Assembly: GCF_041381155.1 (NCBI RefSeq)
Contig: NC_091147.1
Span: 37,388,053 to 37,452,052, forward strand
Source: Argopecten irradians
Lineage: Eukaryota > Mollusca > Bivalvia > Pectinida > Pectinidae
Length of the DNA: 64,000 nucleotides
Direction of reading: 5' to 3'
The notes below the pieces were generated by a model. It saw only the letters and a program-made list of their open reading frames with translations. It did no database searches and was not told where the DNA came from. Shown here piece after piece: positions 11,644-22,484 of this stretch. The position numbers and the translations under genes were made by a program. Numbering within the stretch: the stretch's first letter is position 1; every line of letters begins with the position of its first letter.

Positions 11644-14215
11644 CTGAAAAATAGAACATTTCAGACAAATTTAACATTGATGAACAGATAGTGTTATGTT
11701 TTAATTGAATGTAGCGTATTCGACCAAGGAAGCGCCCTCATCCCTATAAATGCCGCTCCCACTTTTTGAGGCTTATCAAATAAAATTTCACCAACAGTAA
11801 CTTACATACCAACAGATACTATGAAAACTGTTTAAGTTTACCTATTTAGATTCTTTTGTAAATTGATTAGTGGCTTACTTTAAATCTTGTGCAATAATTT
11901 TGTGAAAGATAAGCCCGTTTGGTCCTAGCATCCATTCATTTTTCGATTGTTTTAATCACCCTGGTCACTTATTGGGTCTAATACAGAACATCACAACTAT
12001 ATAGGCATTGATTTTACATGACGTTCTGAAGAAAAATACCGAGGAATTATATTGGAAGCGAATCTTCATATGGATGCCACCATCTTGGAGAAATTAAAGT
12101 GTTCCATTTTATGGTGCCATTCCAATTCAGTTAAACTGGTACGAATCCTCTAAAGAAGGCATGCCATGGTCATGACAAGTGAACTACAAACCGGTTAGTT
12201 ACGTACCGACACAACATATAGGCGTAGATGGATTCTGCTGCATGGATGGCAATGGTCGCCAGAAATCTTTTAAAGAGAAATATATACAACTATGTATCTT
12301 CAACACATCCAATGTATGCAATTAACCATCCATTCTTCTTTACTTAACTAACATCAAACAAGAAATTTTGATATAACATCTCCTGTGTCTGGGATGAAGA
12401 AATTACCAGTAAGACATCCTTGATACTCAAGGGTTTACTATCACTGATGTTACATCCACCCTGGACTTAGATTCTCATAATCAAACTGGAGGCAACAGAT
12501 GATATGGGTAATTTGATCCTTTAATTTCATACACATCAAAGGAATTGTATAACGGTACGCTGTGATTGACTGTGTGGCTCTCACAATGACTTATCTTCAA
12601 AGGAAGTCTCTACAGGCCTGTGATTGAAAGTCTTTTTTCTCCAGAACAGCCTCTAGTTTTACCATGAGACAATGCAGGGGTGGAATAATGTACATTTACT
12701 TATAATAGTCAAAATATTCACAGATTTTCATAAAAATTTCACAAAGAAAGAAAGAAAAAAGAAAGAAAGAAAAGAAAGAAAGAAAGAAAAAAAAAGAAAG
12801 ATCAGCCCTCAAAGTTAACTTACAAAGTTTCAGCGTTCAGTCTCCAATTATTGTTGATGGAGACAATACCATCTATTCACCAAAGTTAAATAAATACCGC
12901 CATTTTTCTAATAAATGTGCTCGATCAGCCCTCATGCGTACATATTCAGCATCCAGTCTCGTATTGTTGATTAGCACTATACATACATCCACTCTTACTC
13001 CAGGCCTTAATCACCACGAGGTTTGTATTGCCGTAGAAGGGACAAAGAAGCCACTCCAAAGAGGAAGGTTTGAAATGTCCATTTCTTCGTCGCCGACGAT
13101 GATAAACCAAAACGACTGAAAAATAGAACATTTCAGACAAATTTAACATTGATGAACAGATAGTGTTATGTTTTAATTGAATGTAGCGTATTCGACCAAG
13201 GAAGCGCCCTCATCCCTATAAATGCCGCTCCCACTTTTTGAGGCTTATCAAATAAAATTTCACCAACAGTAACTTACATACCAACAGATACTATGAAAAC
13301 TGTTTAAGTTTACCTATTTAGATTCTTTTGTAAATTGATTAGTGGCTTACTTTAAATCTTGTGCAATAATTTTGTGAAAGATAAGCCCGTTTGGTCCTAG
13401 CATCCATTCATTTTTCGATTGTTTTAATCACCCTGGTCACTTATTGGGTCTAATACAGAACATCACAACTATATAGGCATTGATTTTACATGACGTTCTG
13501 AAGAAAAATACCGAGGAATTATATTGGAAGCGAATCTTCATATGGATGCCACCATCTTGGAGAAATTAAAGTGTTCCATTTTATGGTGCCATTCCAATTC
13601 AGTTAAACTGGTACGAATCCTCTAAAGAAGGCATGCCATGGTCATGACAAGTGAACTACAAACCGGTTAGTTACGTACCGACACAACATATAGGCGTAGA
13701 TGGATTCTGCTGCATGGATGGCAATGGTCGCCAGAAATCTTTTAAAGAGAAATATATACAACTATGTATCTTCAACACATCCAATGTATGCAATTAACCA
13801 TCCATTCTTCTTTACTTAACTAACATCAAACAAGAAATTTTGATATAACATCTCCTGTGTCTGGGATGAAGAAATTACCAGTAAGACATCCTTGATACTC
13901 AAGGGTTTACTATCACTGATGTTACATCCACCCTGGACTTAGATTCTCATAATCAAACTGGAGGCAACAGATGATATGGGTAATTTGATCCTTTAATTTC
14001 ATACACATCAAAGGAATTGTATAACGGTACGCTGTGATTGACTATGTGGCTCTCACAATGACTTATCTTCAAAGGAAGTCTCTACAGGCCTGTGATTGAA
14101 AGTCTTTTTTCTCCAGAACAGCCTCTAGTTTTACCATGAGACAATGCAGGGGTGGAATAATGTACATTTACTTGTAATAGTCAAAATATTCACAGATTTT
14201 CATAAAAATTTCACA

Positions 14216-14271
<56 letters not shown>

Positions 14272-17201
14272 AGCAAACAAACAAACAAACAAAGGCAAAG
14301 TTAACTTACATATACCATGTTAGTTCTGGTTTTTCTGTCCCCATGTACCGTCCAAGTCCACCGACCTTCCCTAGGTACGAGGGTATCTTGTCTGGCACAA
14401 ATGTCGCCATCTGAAACAAAAAATCAGTAGGTTATCAGATGTCTGAGAGACCATCGTGAAGACTTCACAAACATAACATTTTTAATTCATTCATATTACT
14501 GGTACTTTAAACACACTACATCCATATTTTAACGCAGTCAGGCAGTCTGGAAGGACAAAGCAAAAGTAATAACATTGCAGTCACAGTGGTAAAAATTGGC
14601 TTCTAGCTACGTAATACATGCAAAGGGCAAAAACTGTGCTACAGATGAAATTTCCACACTGGCACACAGTGTACTGCTCAAAATTTCCATGTCACGAGAC
14701 TGCTACAAGCAAAATATCTGGGAAGTACCAGGGCTAGCTCTGGGTCAAAAATTGGATTCGCCAATTGAAATTTGCGGGTCGCATGTTGATCTACCTGGGT
14801 ATTCTATACAGGGACAATTTTTTATATATTTTATATTGATTAGAAGAAGGGCAAAAAATGCCAATTAAACATGTATTTCAATCCTAATACCTTTATATTT
14901 TATATATCTTTTATTGAAATATATATATGAAAAATACTGGGCATAATTGAATGGAAATATTTTCTTAATTTTCATCACAACAGAAGTACTAAATTAAAAA
15001 CAAATACATGTAGTGTCAAACCTGTTACAGTATCAGTTGAAATAATAAAATATAGATCTAATTTGAGAGAGAAAAAGTGAAAATATCTTTAAAATTTAAT
15101 TTCAATATTTACTATTAATATTTTTTTCATAATGTATTTTTTTTTTCAAAAATGTACACAAAAATAATGGGGAAAAAAATCCCTTCCTATTTTTTTAAAA
15201 ATGATTTTTTATGAATTCCTGAAGTTGTACCGGTCCGGGCCGACTATGACAATTATCCAAAATGGCGGCCATTACGATTGCAAACTTTGTGAATAAGCTC
15301 TGTGACTTAGGGGACAGTTGTTAGGCCTATTAAACATTAAAAATGTGAGTAAATCATTTACAGTTGTAAGCTGTGTTTGTTTCTGATGTAATGCTCACTA
15401 GCTGTAATCACAAAATGTATTGAAAGGCCAGGTTATTGTTTTCTAATGGTGGCCAATCGGCCGATCAACTTCAGCTGTAATACACACGTGTGACACTACC
15501 AAGCCCAGGTGGAAACAGCCCCAGGCAGCTAATTAGGATCTGGGATCTGGGTGGTGGTCAGGGAGTGTTCACACCTCTTTTGTCTACCTAATTATCAAGC
15601 CAGTACCCCATTGTCTGGTGTATGGCTAGAATTGGCGAATTTCACTGTATGGAAACGTCTATAGTGGGAGGAAAATTATGGGTTCATGAAAAATTCTTCT
15701 TTCGCCAATGCTGTTTTTAAATCGCCAAATGCATTTCAAATTCGCCATTGGCGCCTATGGCGACTGACAGCGCGAGCCCTGAAGTACATTGTGAAACCTG
15801 GGAAGAGTTCGGATGAATTGACTTTTTGTTACCTTATACACGCAGAAATTTTGACAGTTTTCTTCAGTATCAAATTTCTTTTAACATGACTTGTTGGATT
15901 CTGCCTTCAACCTCTGGTTGACGAAGGTCGTGTTCAAAATTATCGTGCTGCTTGTTTCCTTTATCTTACTGTATTTCCTAGTCTATTGTTATTCTAAGTT
16001 ACGTACATGACCGTGTGTTATGTTTATCCAATAATTAGATGTACAACGTCAGAGATATAATCTAAATCTTTGACGATGCTGAGTAATTTCTGTTGGGCAA
16101 TGTCGCCGATCAATTCAGCTCCACAACTATGCTCTACCATAATCTCCAATAAAACATCTAACAACACTCAATTTCGGGTTCACCTTTGGTTAGCCAACCA
16201 GCGTGTCGCCTATGAAATCTCCGGTGTGCTTGATTCATTCTGAAGTATAAATGGCTAAGAGTATATCCCAAGATGTTCCGATTCTAGGCCAGGGGTCACG
16301 CTGAGGTGATCCTGAATGGGGAGTTGTCAGATCTTGTAATGGAGAATAATGTAAAGCACCTAAGTGGAGCCATCCTCGATATTCCAGGGGTTCGTTCCGA
16401 TCACTTACGATCTCTACACCCCTGGACTATCTCATAGTGAAATTGAAGGCAGCTCAGCGGAAAACATTTGACCAATCACAGGCTAGCAAATATTTCATTT
16501 GAAGACTACAGAGAGAGCGACGCCTAACATCAAAGGCACAGAGTCAACCACAGTGTACCGTTATACGGCTCTTTTGATGTACATCAAATGACTAAGTTAC
16601 CTGTTCTATTCTGTTGCCTCCAGTTTCACTATGAGATAGTCCAGGGGTGTAGAGATCGTAAGTGATCGGAAGCCCTTGAGTATCGAGGATGAAGTGGAGC
16701 AGAATTACCGGGCTAAATTTAATTGGATTGCTTCGACGATCATATTAGACAACCAAATCTACCTTTCAAAATTGTCTCATGCTAAACCTCTAAAATTGTT
16801 GGGAATATGTGTGTTTTGATAAAGGGGCGGACTTAAGCTTGCTTGGACATCATTTTTGTCCAAAAAGGTTGTCCTGACTACGTTCATCATAATTATGTGC
16901 ATTGATCTTAAATATCAAACGTTAATTGAATTCATTTCATTCCATTATTAGTGATGAGTGCATTATCGTGGATACAAATAGTTTGAGACTAGCGTAAAAT
17001 ATGCCAAGTTTTTGCTGGGCCTCGTGACCCCGGCCATGTCACAACTTTCGTTTTCCCAAACTCCAGCATTAGAATCACGATCATAAGTCGTGCAACGTTT
17101 CAAAAGGGCACCTGTTTACAACTTACGGTCAATAAAACAAGTCCGAACCCTATCAAGCCCGTCCAAAATGGACTCGCCGTTCGAAAATAGTCTCTGTTCA
17201 T
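11535..17201 (-). CDS. TMEM254: TMEM254-like small membrane protein, four exons (gene span)
   Basis: Four minus-strand coding exons join in frame: 17201-17127, 14410-14310, 12266-12207 (or the identical 13738-13679) and 11643-11535 (or 13115-13007), giving 114 residues. The start is MNRDYFRTASPFWTGLIGFG, with a hydrophobic helix at about residues 12-29. Later come VPDKIPSYLGKVGGLGRYMG, FLATIAIHAAESIYAYMLCR (second helix, about 60-78) and TKKWTFQTFLFGVASLSLL (third helix). From memory, the spacing of YF..(S)xFW, PxxIP, HxxESxYA, LC and QTFxFGxASL matches TMEM254 (DUF4499 type), a poorly characterised multi-pass protein. Its function is unknown. The last two exons are duplicated in tandem. Intron 1 carries a hAT-like element and a fold-back element. 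Confidence 0.78.
12207..12266 (-). CDS. TMEM254: TMEM254-like exon 3, distal duplicate
   Basis: This is the same 60 bp as 13679-13738, with both splice sites intact. It would be used only if the proximal pair is skipped or the transcript reads through. Confidence 0.7.
12413..12695. mobile_element. Fold-back MITE family 3, diverged copy (also at 13885-14167)
   Basis: The left end (catccttgatactcaagg, ccctggacttagattctca, aactggaggcaacag) and the right end (cctctagttttaccatgag, caatgcaggggtgga) match, with divergence, the arms of the element at 16365-16699. The copy at +1472 exists only because of the segmental duplication. Confidence 0.65.
12741..12800. repeat. GAAAG-type purine microsatellite
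   Basis: An impure GAAA/GAAAA tract at the end of duplication copy 1. The equivalent tract at 14213-14272 is a purer GAAA repeat. Confidence 0.95.
13007..13115 (-). CDS. TMEM254: TMEM254-like exon 4, proximal duplicate (stop codon)
   Basis: Acceptor tatttttcag, then RRFGLSSSATKKW to QYKPRGD and TAA. It is identical to 11535-11643. Only about 180 bp of duplicated 3' UTR follow before the duplication junction, and I saw no minus-strand AATAAA there. Confidence 0.75.
13679..13738 (-). CDS. TMEM254: TMEM254-like exon 3, proximal duplicate
   Basis: A 60-bp exon with acceptor ctttaaaag and donor gtacgt encodes FLATIAIHAAESIYAYMLC. It is identical to the distal exon 3 at 12207-12266 and is the first one reached after exon 2. 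Confidence 0.75.
14213..14295. repeat. (GAAA)n followed by (CAAA)n microsatellite
   Basis: About 14 GAAA units are followed by four or five CAAA units, ending a few bases from the exon 2 donor at 14309. Confidence 0.95.
14310..14410 (-). CDS. TMEM254: TMEM254-like exon 2
   Basis: The acceptor tttgtttcag lies just upstream at 14411 and the donor gtaagt begins at 14309. The 101-bp exon encodes MATFVPDKIPSYLG to TEKPELTWY plus two bases. The Met at the exon start is internal if spliced to exon 1. Confidence 0.8.
14729..15781. mobile_element. hAT-like non-autonomous DNA transposon, about 1.05 kb
   Basis: The left end cagggctagctctgggtc and the right end, read inverted as cagggctcgcgctg, form terminal repeats. 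The subterminal attggattcgccaattg and ggcgaatttga are also inverted. GAAGTAC flanks both ends (14722-14728 and 15781-15787), close to the 8-bp target duplication of hAT elements. There is no transposase ORF. It lies in intron 1 of the TMEM254-like gene. Confidence 0.75.
16365..16699. mobile_element. Fold-back MITE family 3, intact copy (about 85-bp arms)
   Basis: The left arm 16365-16452 (catcctcgat, gatcacttacgatctctaca, cccctggactatctcatag) is inverted at 16612-16699 with few mismatches, around an about 160-bp spacer. It lies in intron 1 of the TMEM254-like gene. Confidence 0.9.
17127..17201 (-). CDS. TMEM254: TMEM254-like exon 1 (start codon)
   Basis: ATG at 17201-17199 is followed by 25 codons, MNRDYFRTASPF to GLVLLT, then donor gtaagt at 17126. 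The exon is phase 0. The start was chosen because the family N-terminus has the same YF..FW pattern a few residues in. Confidence 0.8.
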
Positions 17202-19598
17202 ATTTCGATGTTGCTTGAACGACTGTCTCGGTCTGAGTTGACGAGACTTTGCCACTAGTGACCGATTTTTGGGGTGAAGGTCGTTGTGGTTTTTTCCAGC
17301 CTCGCGCTCGTCTGTGTCAGATTGTTAGTTAGACTTGCTCAAGTCCTCATATATTTTTTTTCAAATCCTTGCGATTACCAGCTTTTTTCCAAGGAAGTAT
17401 AAATCCTTGCTTTTTCTTACCAAATAATTTCAGGAGACTGTACCTTTTAATGTTTGGAAAACACTATTATTAAAACATGTATATTTCAGAGATTTTTTTT
17501 TCTTTATTTGGGAAAACAAGATACAAAAAAAATGGGAAAATACAGCATAATTATATATCATTATTCAAATTATTCTGCCCCAAATGTGTGAAATTATCTA
17601 AAAAGAATAGATCTAAATGTGGATCGAGATCTGAATTCATAAAGCAATAGGCTTTATTTATTTTCAGAAAATTACAGCTATTAACGGTTGGTTACTTGTC
17701 TTTTGTTTGTTCTATTTGTGTCTTAATGAAGGGGATCACCGCCAAGAAAAATCGACAATATTTTGATCCACACTTTTGGAATTACTTCTTTATCCTAAAT
17801 TAATTTATTACATAAATTAATACTCACTCATAGCTTAATTAATTAATTAAAAACATATACGTACATATAAATAGGTTTTTGCCAATATATGAATGTGGTT
17901 TAATTACAATATGTATTAATACATCTACATTATATTGACCACCTTAGTTAGGTGATGTTTATGTCAAATTGGAGTGAGAGTAAAAAAAAAAGGAAATTTA
18001 ATTGGCAGGGCAGATTGCTGATTTGAAGGCTGGAATTAAATTGTAGGATTTGAAAGAGTTTGTGGAGGTAGGGAGAATCAGTCAATCATATATCCTCGTT
18101 TGTTTGTTACCATGTAAATTATTGGTTACATGTCAAATCAGGCTGGATTTCCCTTTTACCAGAAAAAATTATAAGCAATATATACTTATATATGTTTCTG
18201 GTTTTGCCCAGTCTTAAGTCTGGAATGTAAATTACAATTAAAAAAATGGATTTATCCAAGGCCAATCTTAGACGATAATGTCCGCGCGGCTGGCAGGAAA
18301 AACAGCAAAACAATAGCAATAAAAAACCGATAAACTTTTGTTTCTCGATGGGTGTTAATTTTTATAGCACATAACTATCCATACATAGCCACTGATATCT
18401 CACTTATAAATCCTTGACCACAGTGAATAAGATTTGGATATTAGCACATATCTATCAAAACTGGCCAAAATCTATGAGGCCTCTATGTACATGTACAACC
18501 ATAGGGTCTATAAGTTTTACAATCTTTTAAATGTTGACCTTTAAAATTCTAAGAATGGTACAGCCAAGGACATAGAAGACTTATACACATATATCCATAT
18601 ATTCTAAGAATGGCACAGTCTTTAAAAAGCGTTTTTAGATATTTCACGGTTGGAATTACTTCCTTGTCCCATATATAGTATCTAAAATATATATGTATAT
18701 ATACCGTTGATGAAGAATCGTGCCAGGTCCCTGTGCTATATCTAAATCTCTGATATCATGTAGCAAGGAAAACATAAAATAATGTGATATTCGATTCTAA
18801 ATGTATGTCACTGATTAATCTACATCCATTTGAGATGATATATAAATTGTGTAATGTGACTAATCCAATTAACAACATTTAATTAAATCTGCTGAATGAT
18901 CAATTTGCTTATATCAGAGATTTAGATATGATTAAAATACTATTTAAATCTCTGCTTATATTGCATCGATAGAAATCATGTGGAAATCATCAAAATAGTC
19001 AACTGAAATCATCACACCATCGCTAGAAAAGGTTTAAAAGGTGTGGTTAATAAATTATAATCGTCTATAATATCAGTATAACTAGATTTCAACCGGATAT
19101 AATGCCCCTAATTCAACTGATTTCCAATGATATTTTAGTCTCATATTAGTTCGTCTGCTAATATTGTAATAGGACGGTCTAATTCACGAAACGACATGGC
19201 TGATTTGTGGATATTATAATAAAATATTATTCATCTAATTAAAATTTACAAATCAGTTCTTCTGTCCTAAAAAAGAAGTTCATATGTTGTAAATATCAGT
19301 AGTAGTTGATGAGGTCAAAGTTAGTGTCAATCGGGGTCGCACGAGATTTTTTTAGGTCAAGCAGACCTCCTGACGTCACTTCCCATCATTCGTAGCTGTT
19401 CATGTCTGCCGTCATTCAACGAAGGTGAGGGTGTATAGGTGCGTCTTGTTTTGTGTCAAAAAGTTGCCGTATGAACAATTAATTATGACTTAAGCGACTT
19501 GATCGAACAGAGAAAGATGGGAGATTTATACCGTGGGTATTGTCTCTCATGGACTGGCCTTTACCGAGAGATAATTCTCCATATATTCCGATGCTGAA
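17202..19598. promoter_or_regulatory. Head-to-head upstream region between TMEM254-like and TSC22-like genes
   Basis: The two start codons, on opposite strands, are about 2.4 kb apart, so both promoters must lie near here. A perfect TGACGTCA (CRE/ATF type) is at 19371-19378. No TATA box could be assigned. The middle (17.35-19.3 kb) is AT-rich with no gene seen. Confidence 0.4.
19371..19378. promoter_or_regulatory. Palindromic CRE-type site
   Basis: TGACGTCA lies about 230 bp upstream of the TSC22-like ATG. It is the consensus for CREB/ATF factors. Use here is inference. Confidence 0.4.
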
Positions 19599-19607
19599 GT
19601 GAACAAA

Positions 19608-21058
19608 ATGGCAGCTCATCCAAAGTTTGACAAAATGGCAGTCACAGTGGATAACTCATCGTCGAATTCTAATGTGTATGACACTAACTCAAAGGAGGAT
19701 TTGGACCATAGACCTCTTATGGGAGGTATGAAATCCTTAACAGACGGTATGCATAAAAAGAAAAGCACGTTCAAAATCACAAGCGTGACGAAAAACATTC
19801 AGCGGGCCCCGATTGTCGGAGATCCCCCAAACGATGCAGATGGGGATTCGATGGATGATTTAGATGAGACTGTAGAAAGTCATACGGAGGAGTTAAGTTC
19901 AGAAATCCTAGATAGTTCTAAATATACAGATCTAGGTGACCAGGACACGCCTTTGGAGGATTTTACCCAGTCGTTTGGCCAGGACTCGGAAGTGATAATT
20001 AGCAACACAACCGGTAAGGAGGTCATAACAAGTAAAGAGAAAAGTGACGTTCATTCTAGTACAACTACACGGTTCAAAGTGGTGAAAATAGAAACTAAGG
20101 AGCCGTTTAGGAGGGGTAGATGGTTGTGTCATGATTTGCTTGACACGCCAGTGACAGAAAAGAGTGAAACAAAGGTAGTTAAAGACTCAGCAGATGATCA
20201 AGCTAATTCTGGAAACTCCAGTGCTTCTAGCTCTATACATTATGTTCCTGGTGTGGACGATCCGGCCAAGAATCCATTATCAATTACGGGACTGCAGAAC
20301 CAAGGAACAGTCGACGCTGGATATGTCATTCAAGGTGATAATCAGAATGATAAGTTCCAGTCGAAACAGCAACCAGGAATGGTATCTAGTTCCCAGGATA
20401 GCACACATTCCTACAATCAGCCTAATCCAATTGTGTCCCAGGTTCCAACTAGCTTACCTACCCATCCATCTCAAAATTACCAGGGCATTGCGGTCAGTGC
20501 AGGCGCAGGGTCTCCTAGTCAGACCCGACAGGGCCTCCCTCAAACAGGCCCTGTTTCTGGACACGGAGGGTCGGTTCCGCCGGGCCATGTACAAAAACCT
20601 ATGCAAGTCCAGACTCCTATAGTAGATAATGCTAATCCTAGTTCACAACATTCAACAATGCCAGTTACAGTTTCATCAGGCACATCACAAATTCCAAACA
20701 GCATTACTGGACAAATGCCTCCTGCATTGAACGACCAGACAAAACTGCCACAGGGAGGTCCTATTCCAAGTGGGCAGTCCCAAATCAACCAAAGTACTTT
20801 AGAATCGAGTTCTAGTCCAGCGTCTAGTAAAGACACTGCCCACTGGAGCGAGTCGAATGCGGGAGACGGACAAAATTTTAATGTTGCTGTTAGTCAGTCT
20901 TTCATTGACCAAACAGGACTAGACAGTAGACTTACTCATCAATTGAAACCGGTTACCGTTCCTACCAATTTAAGTTATTTTCCAGCGCCCATTCTGACGC
21001 CATCAGCTGTGGCGGAAGCTGTTGGTGGCATGTCTAGTCCAACAAAAGTAGACGAAAG
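19608..21058 (+). CDS. TSC22D: TSC22-domain family protein, long-isoform first coding exon (partial)
   Basis: The exon runs from ATG at 19608 (aacaaaATGg, a good context) to donor gtaaat at 21059, giving 483 codons plus two bases. The reading frame extends left to a GTG at 19599, but that is not a start. Residues 50-60 read KKKSTFKITSV and 155-172 read RFKVVKIETKEPFRRGRW, then LCHDLLD. From family knowledge these are the two conserved motifs of long TSC22D1/2/4 and Drosophila bunched-A proteins. The rest is low complexity: acidic around 75-130, then Gln/Ser/Pro-rich to the end, as in the family. Long isoforms bind Madm/NRBP1 through these motifs and promote growth. The C-terminal TSC box and leucine zipper, needed for dimerisation, were not found and probably lie to the right. 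Confidence 0.88.
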
Positions 21059-21603
21059 GTAAATTTCACATGATTTTATCTGCCATTCTGTGTTGTCACT
21101 GTATTTATCTGGTAATTAATCCTCATGCAGTGATTAATTTTAACCACAACAGGACAGACCAGTCTGACACTCAGTTTATCCAATCAAACTTTTGTGTTTC
21201 ACTTGAGGTTGCTAGGCTAAAATATACTGGAACAAAATGTAATTATAATAAGCCCATCTTGTTAACAAATTAAGTATTAGTATATATTCTAAAGCACGCT
21301 AATTCTTGGTATTGAAATAACCCATCGATTATCATGGCATGGATTTGTTACAAGATGAAAACAGTACAATGTATTATAATTAATGTTTTCTTAATTGCTA
21401 ATTAAGTATTTGTTTTCAGGTGTTTTTAATTACAGCTCTACAGATTCATCAAGACATTCATATTGAATGCATTTTAACAACATGATGGCTGGCTGCAGTG
21501 ATTTCGAGATATTGGTCCACAATGAAGAATGTTTAACGGGTACCTAGGTAGTCTGGTACTCATAACAGTCCTAGTGAAAACGTGTTATTAAAAAGGGTAA
21601 TTT

Positions 21604-22012
21604 GGTAATACAATATGTGAGTTTCAAGATCCCAACACATCATGTGTAAAGTACAATTTACAGTTGATTTGTCCAGGCCACCTTTTAATGAATGTAACAC
21701 CAATTTTGTTGTGAATTTTGTGACATCATACCCGGCGACGTTTGTGCAGGACTATTGTTTCTATTGGTGATTGAATGATGTTAAAAGATGATAGCTTGCG
21801 CTAATGTTATCTCAGCGAGAAGATTACAAAGGGCTATACGTTCCATCACCACTGGAAATATTATTAAGTATACCACACAACCGTTATTGGGTATCACATG
21901 GTACATGAATTTATTCCCATTTTTAATCATCCGAAGGTGGGACTAATCGACAGTAAATCAAACTTTCTCCATGTCAATTTTGGATCTTGATACCCCCATA
22001 TTAATATCACCT
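21604..22012. mobile_element. Fold-back MITE family 2, copy 2 (about 410 bp)
   Basis: The left arm (caatatgtgagtttcaagat, gtaaagtacaatttacag) and the right arm (ggtgggactaatcgacag, ggatcttgataccccca) are inverted, about 75-80 bp each, and match copy 1 at 10290-10458. Confidence 0.85.
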
Positions 22013-22484
22013 ACACATGTATTTCTACATATATATACTGTAAATTTCAGTGTCAACATGTATAAGCCCACCGAGTCCGACGTACCGGAGGTATGAAAAA
22101 TTAATCTCTGTTAGCTAAAATTTATGTTCGACTCATCGATGGTGATATTGTTTTATTCTGCAACCCTGATAGTGTAATCACAGTCACAAGTAGATATAGT
22201 TTTAATATCATTAAGTCATTCAAAGATGCATCCTGTTTTAAATCTAGCCGGGGTTGAAATACACCCGGTAATTAAAATAAAAGCAAACTTTTCCTTAACA
22301 ATTTACTCTTTGATTGCTATGTAGGATGACTGTCAATTTACTTGGAATTGACTCATAAAACTTGTGACTTGATCATGATAAGATAACTAGTATTGTAAAG
22401 GAGAAGTTTAACTTATACAAGACCTGTATTGAGTGGTGTATTTTGGAGAACTAAAGGTATGTCTTGGTTAGGTATAATACATTA

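Larger units (their letters stand above)
11357..12800. repeat. Tandem segmental duplication, copy 1
   Basis: The sequence from about 11357 to the GAAAG tract at 12741 recurs with a constant offset of 1472 bp and no indel. I noted three base differences (for example gactgtgtgg versus gactatgtgg). It includes TMEM254-like exons 3 and 4 and a fold-back relic. Confidence 0.95.
12829..14272. repeat. Tandem segmental duplication, copy 2
   Basis: This is the second copy of 11357-12800, ending in a regular GAAA microsatellite at 14213-14272. It begins right after a composite junction at 12800-12828. Confidence 0.95.

Noticed and set aside
11270..11647. 125-codon plus-strand ORF and its 61-codon copy at 12934
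   Set aside because: They lie antisense to the TMEM254-like terminal exon and 3' UTR. The minus-strand reading matches a protein family and has splice sites, so these are shadows.
19599..19607. Start of the TSC22-like protein at 19599
   Set aside because: That codon is GTG. The first ATG in frame is at 19608 with a good context.
20194..20836. ORFs of 142 codons (+) and 98 codons (-) within the TSC22-like exon
   Set aside because: They are alternative-frame shadows of the TSC22-like coding frame, which carries the conserved motifs.
22051..22090. Small exon candidate after the TSC22-like exon (atttcag to gtatga)
   Set aside because: It is open for 40 bp but exits in a different phase from the other candidates, and the donor is weak. 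It also lies just after a MITE arm.
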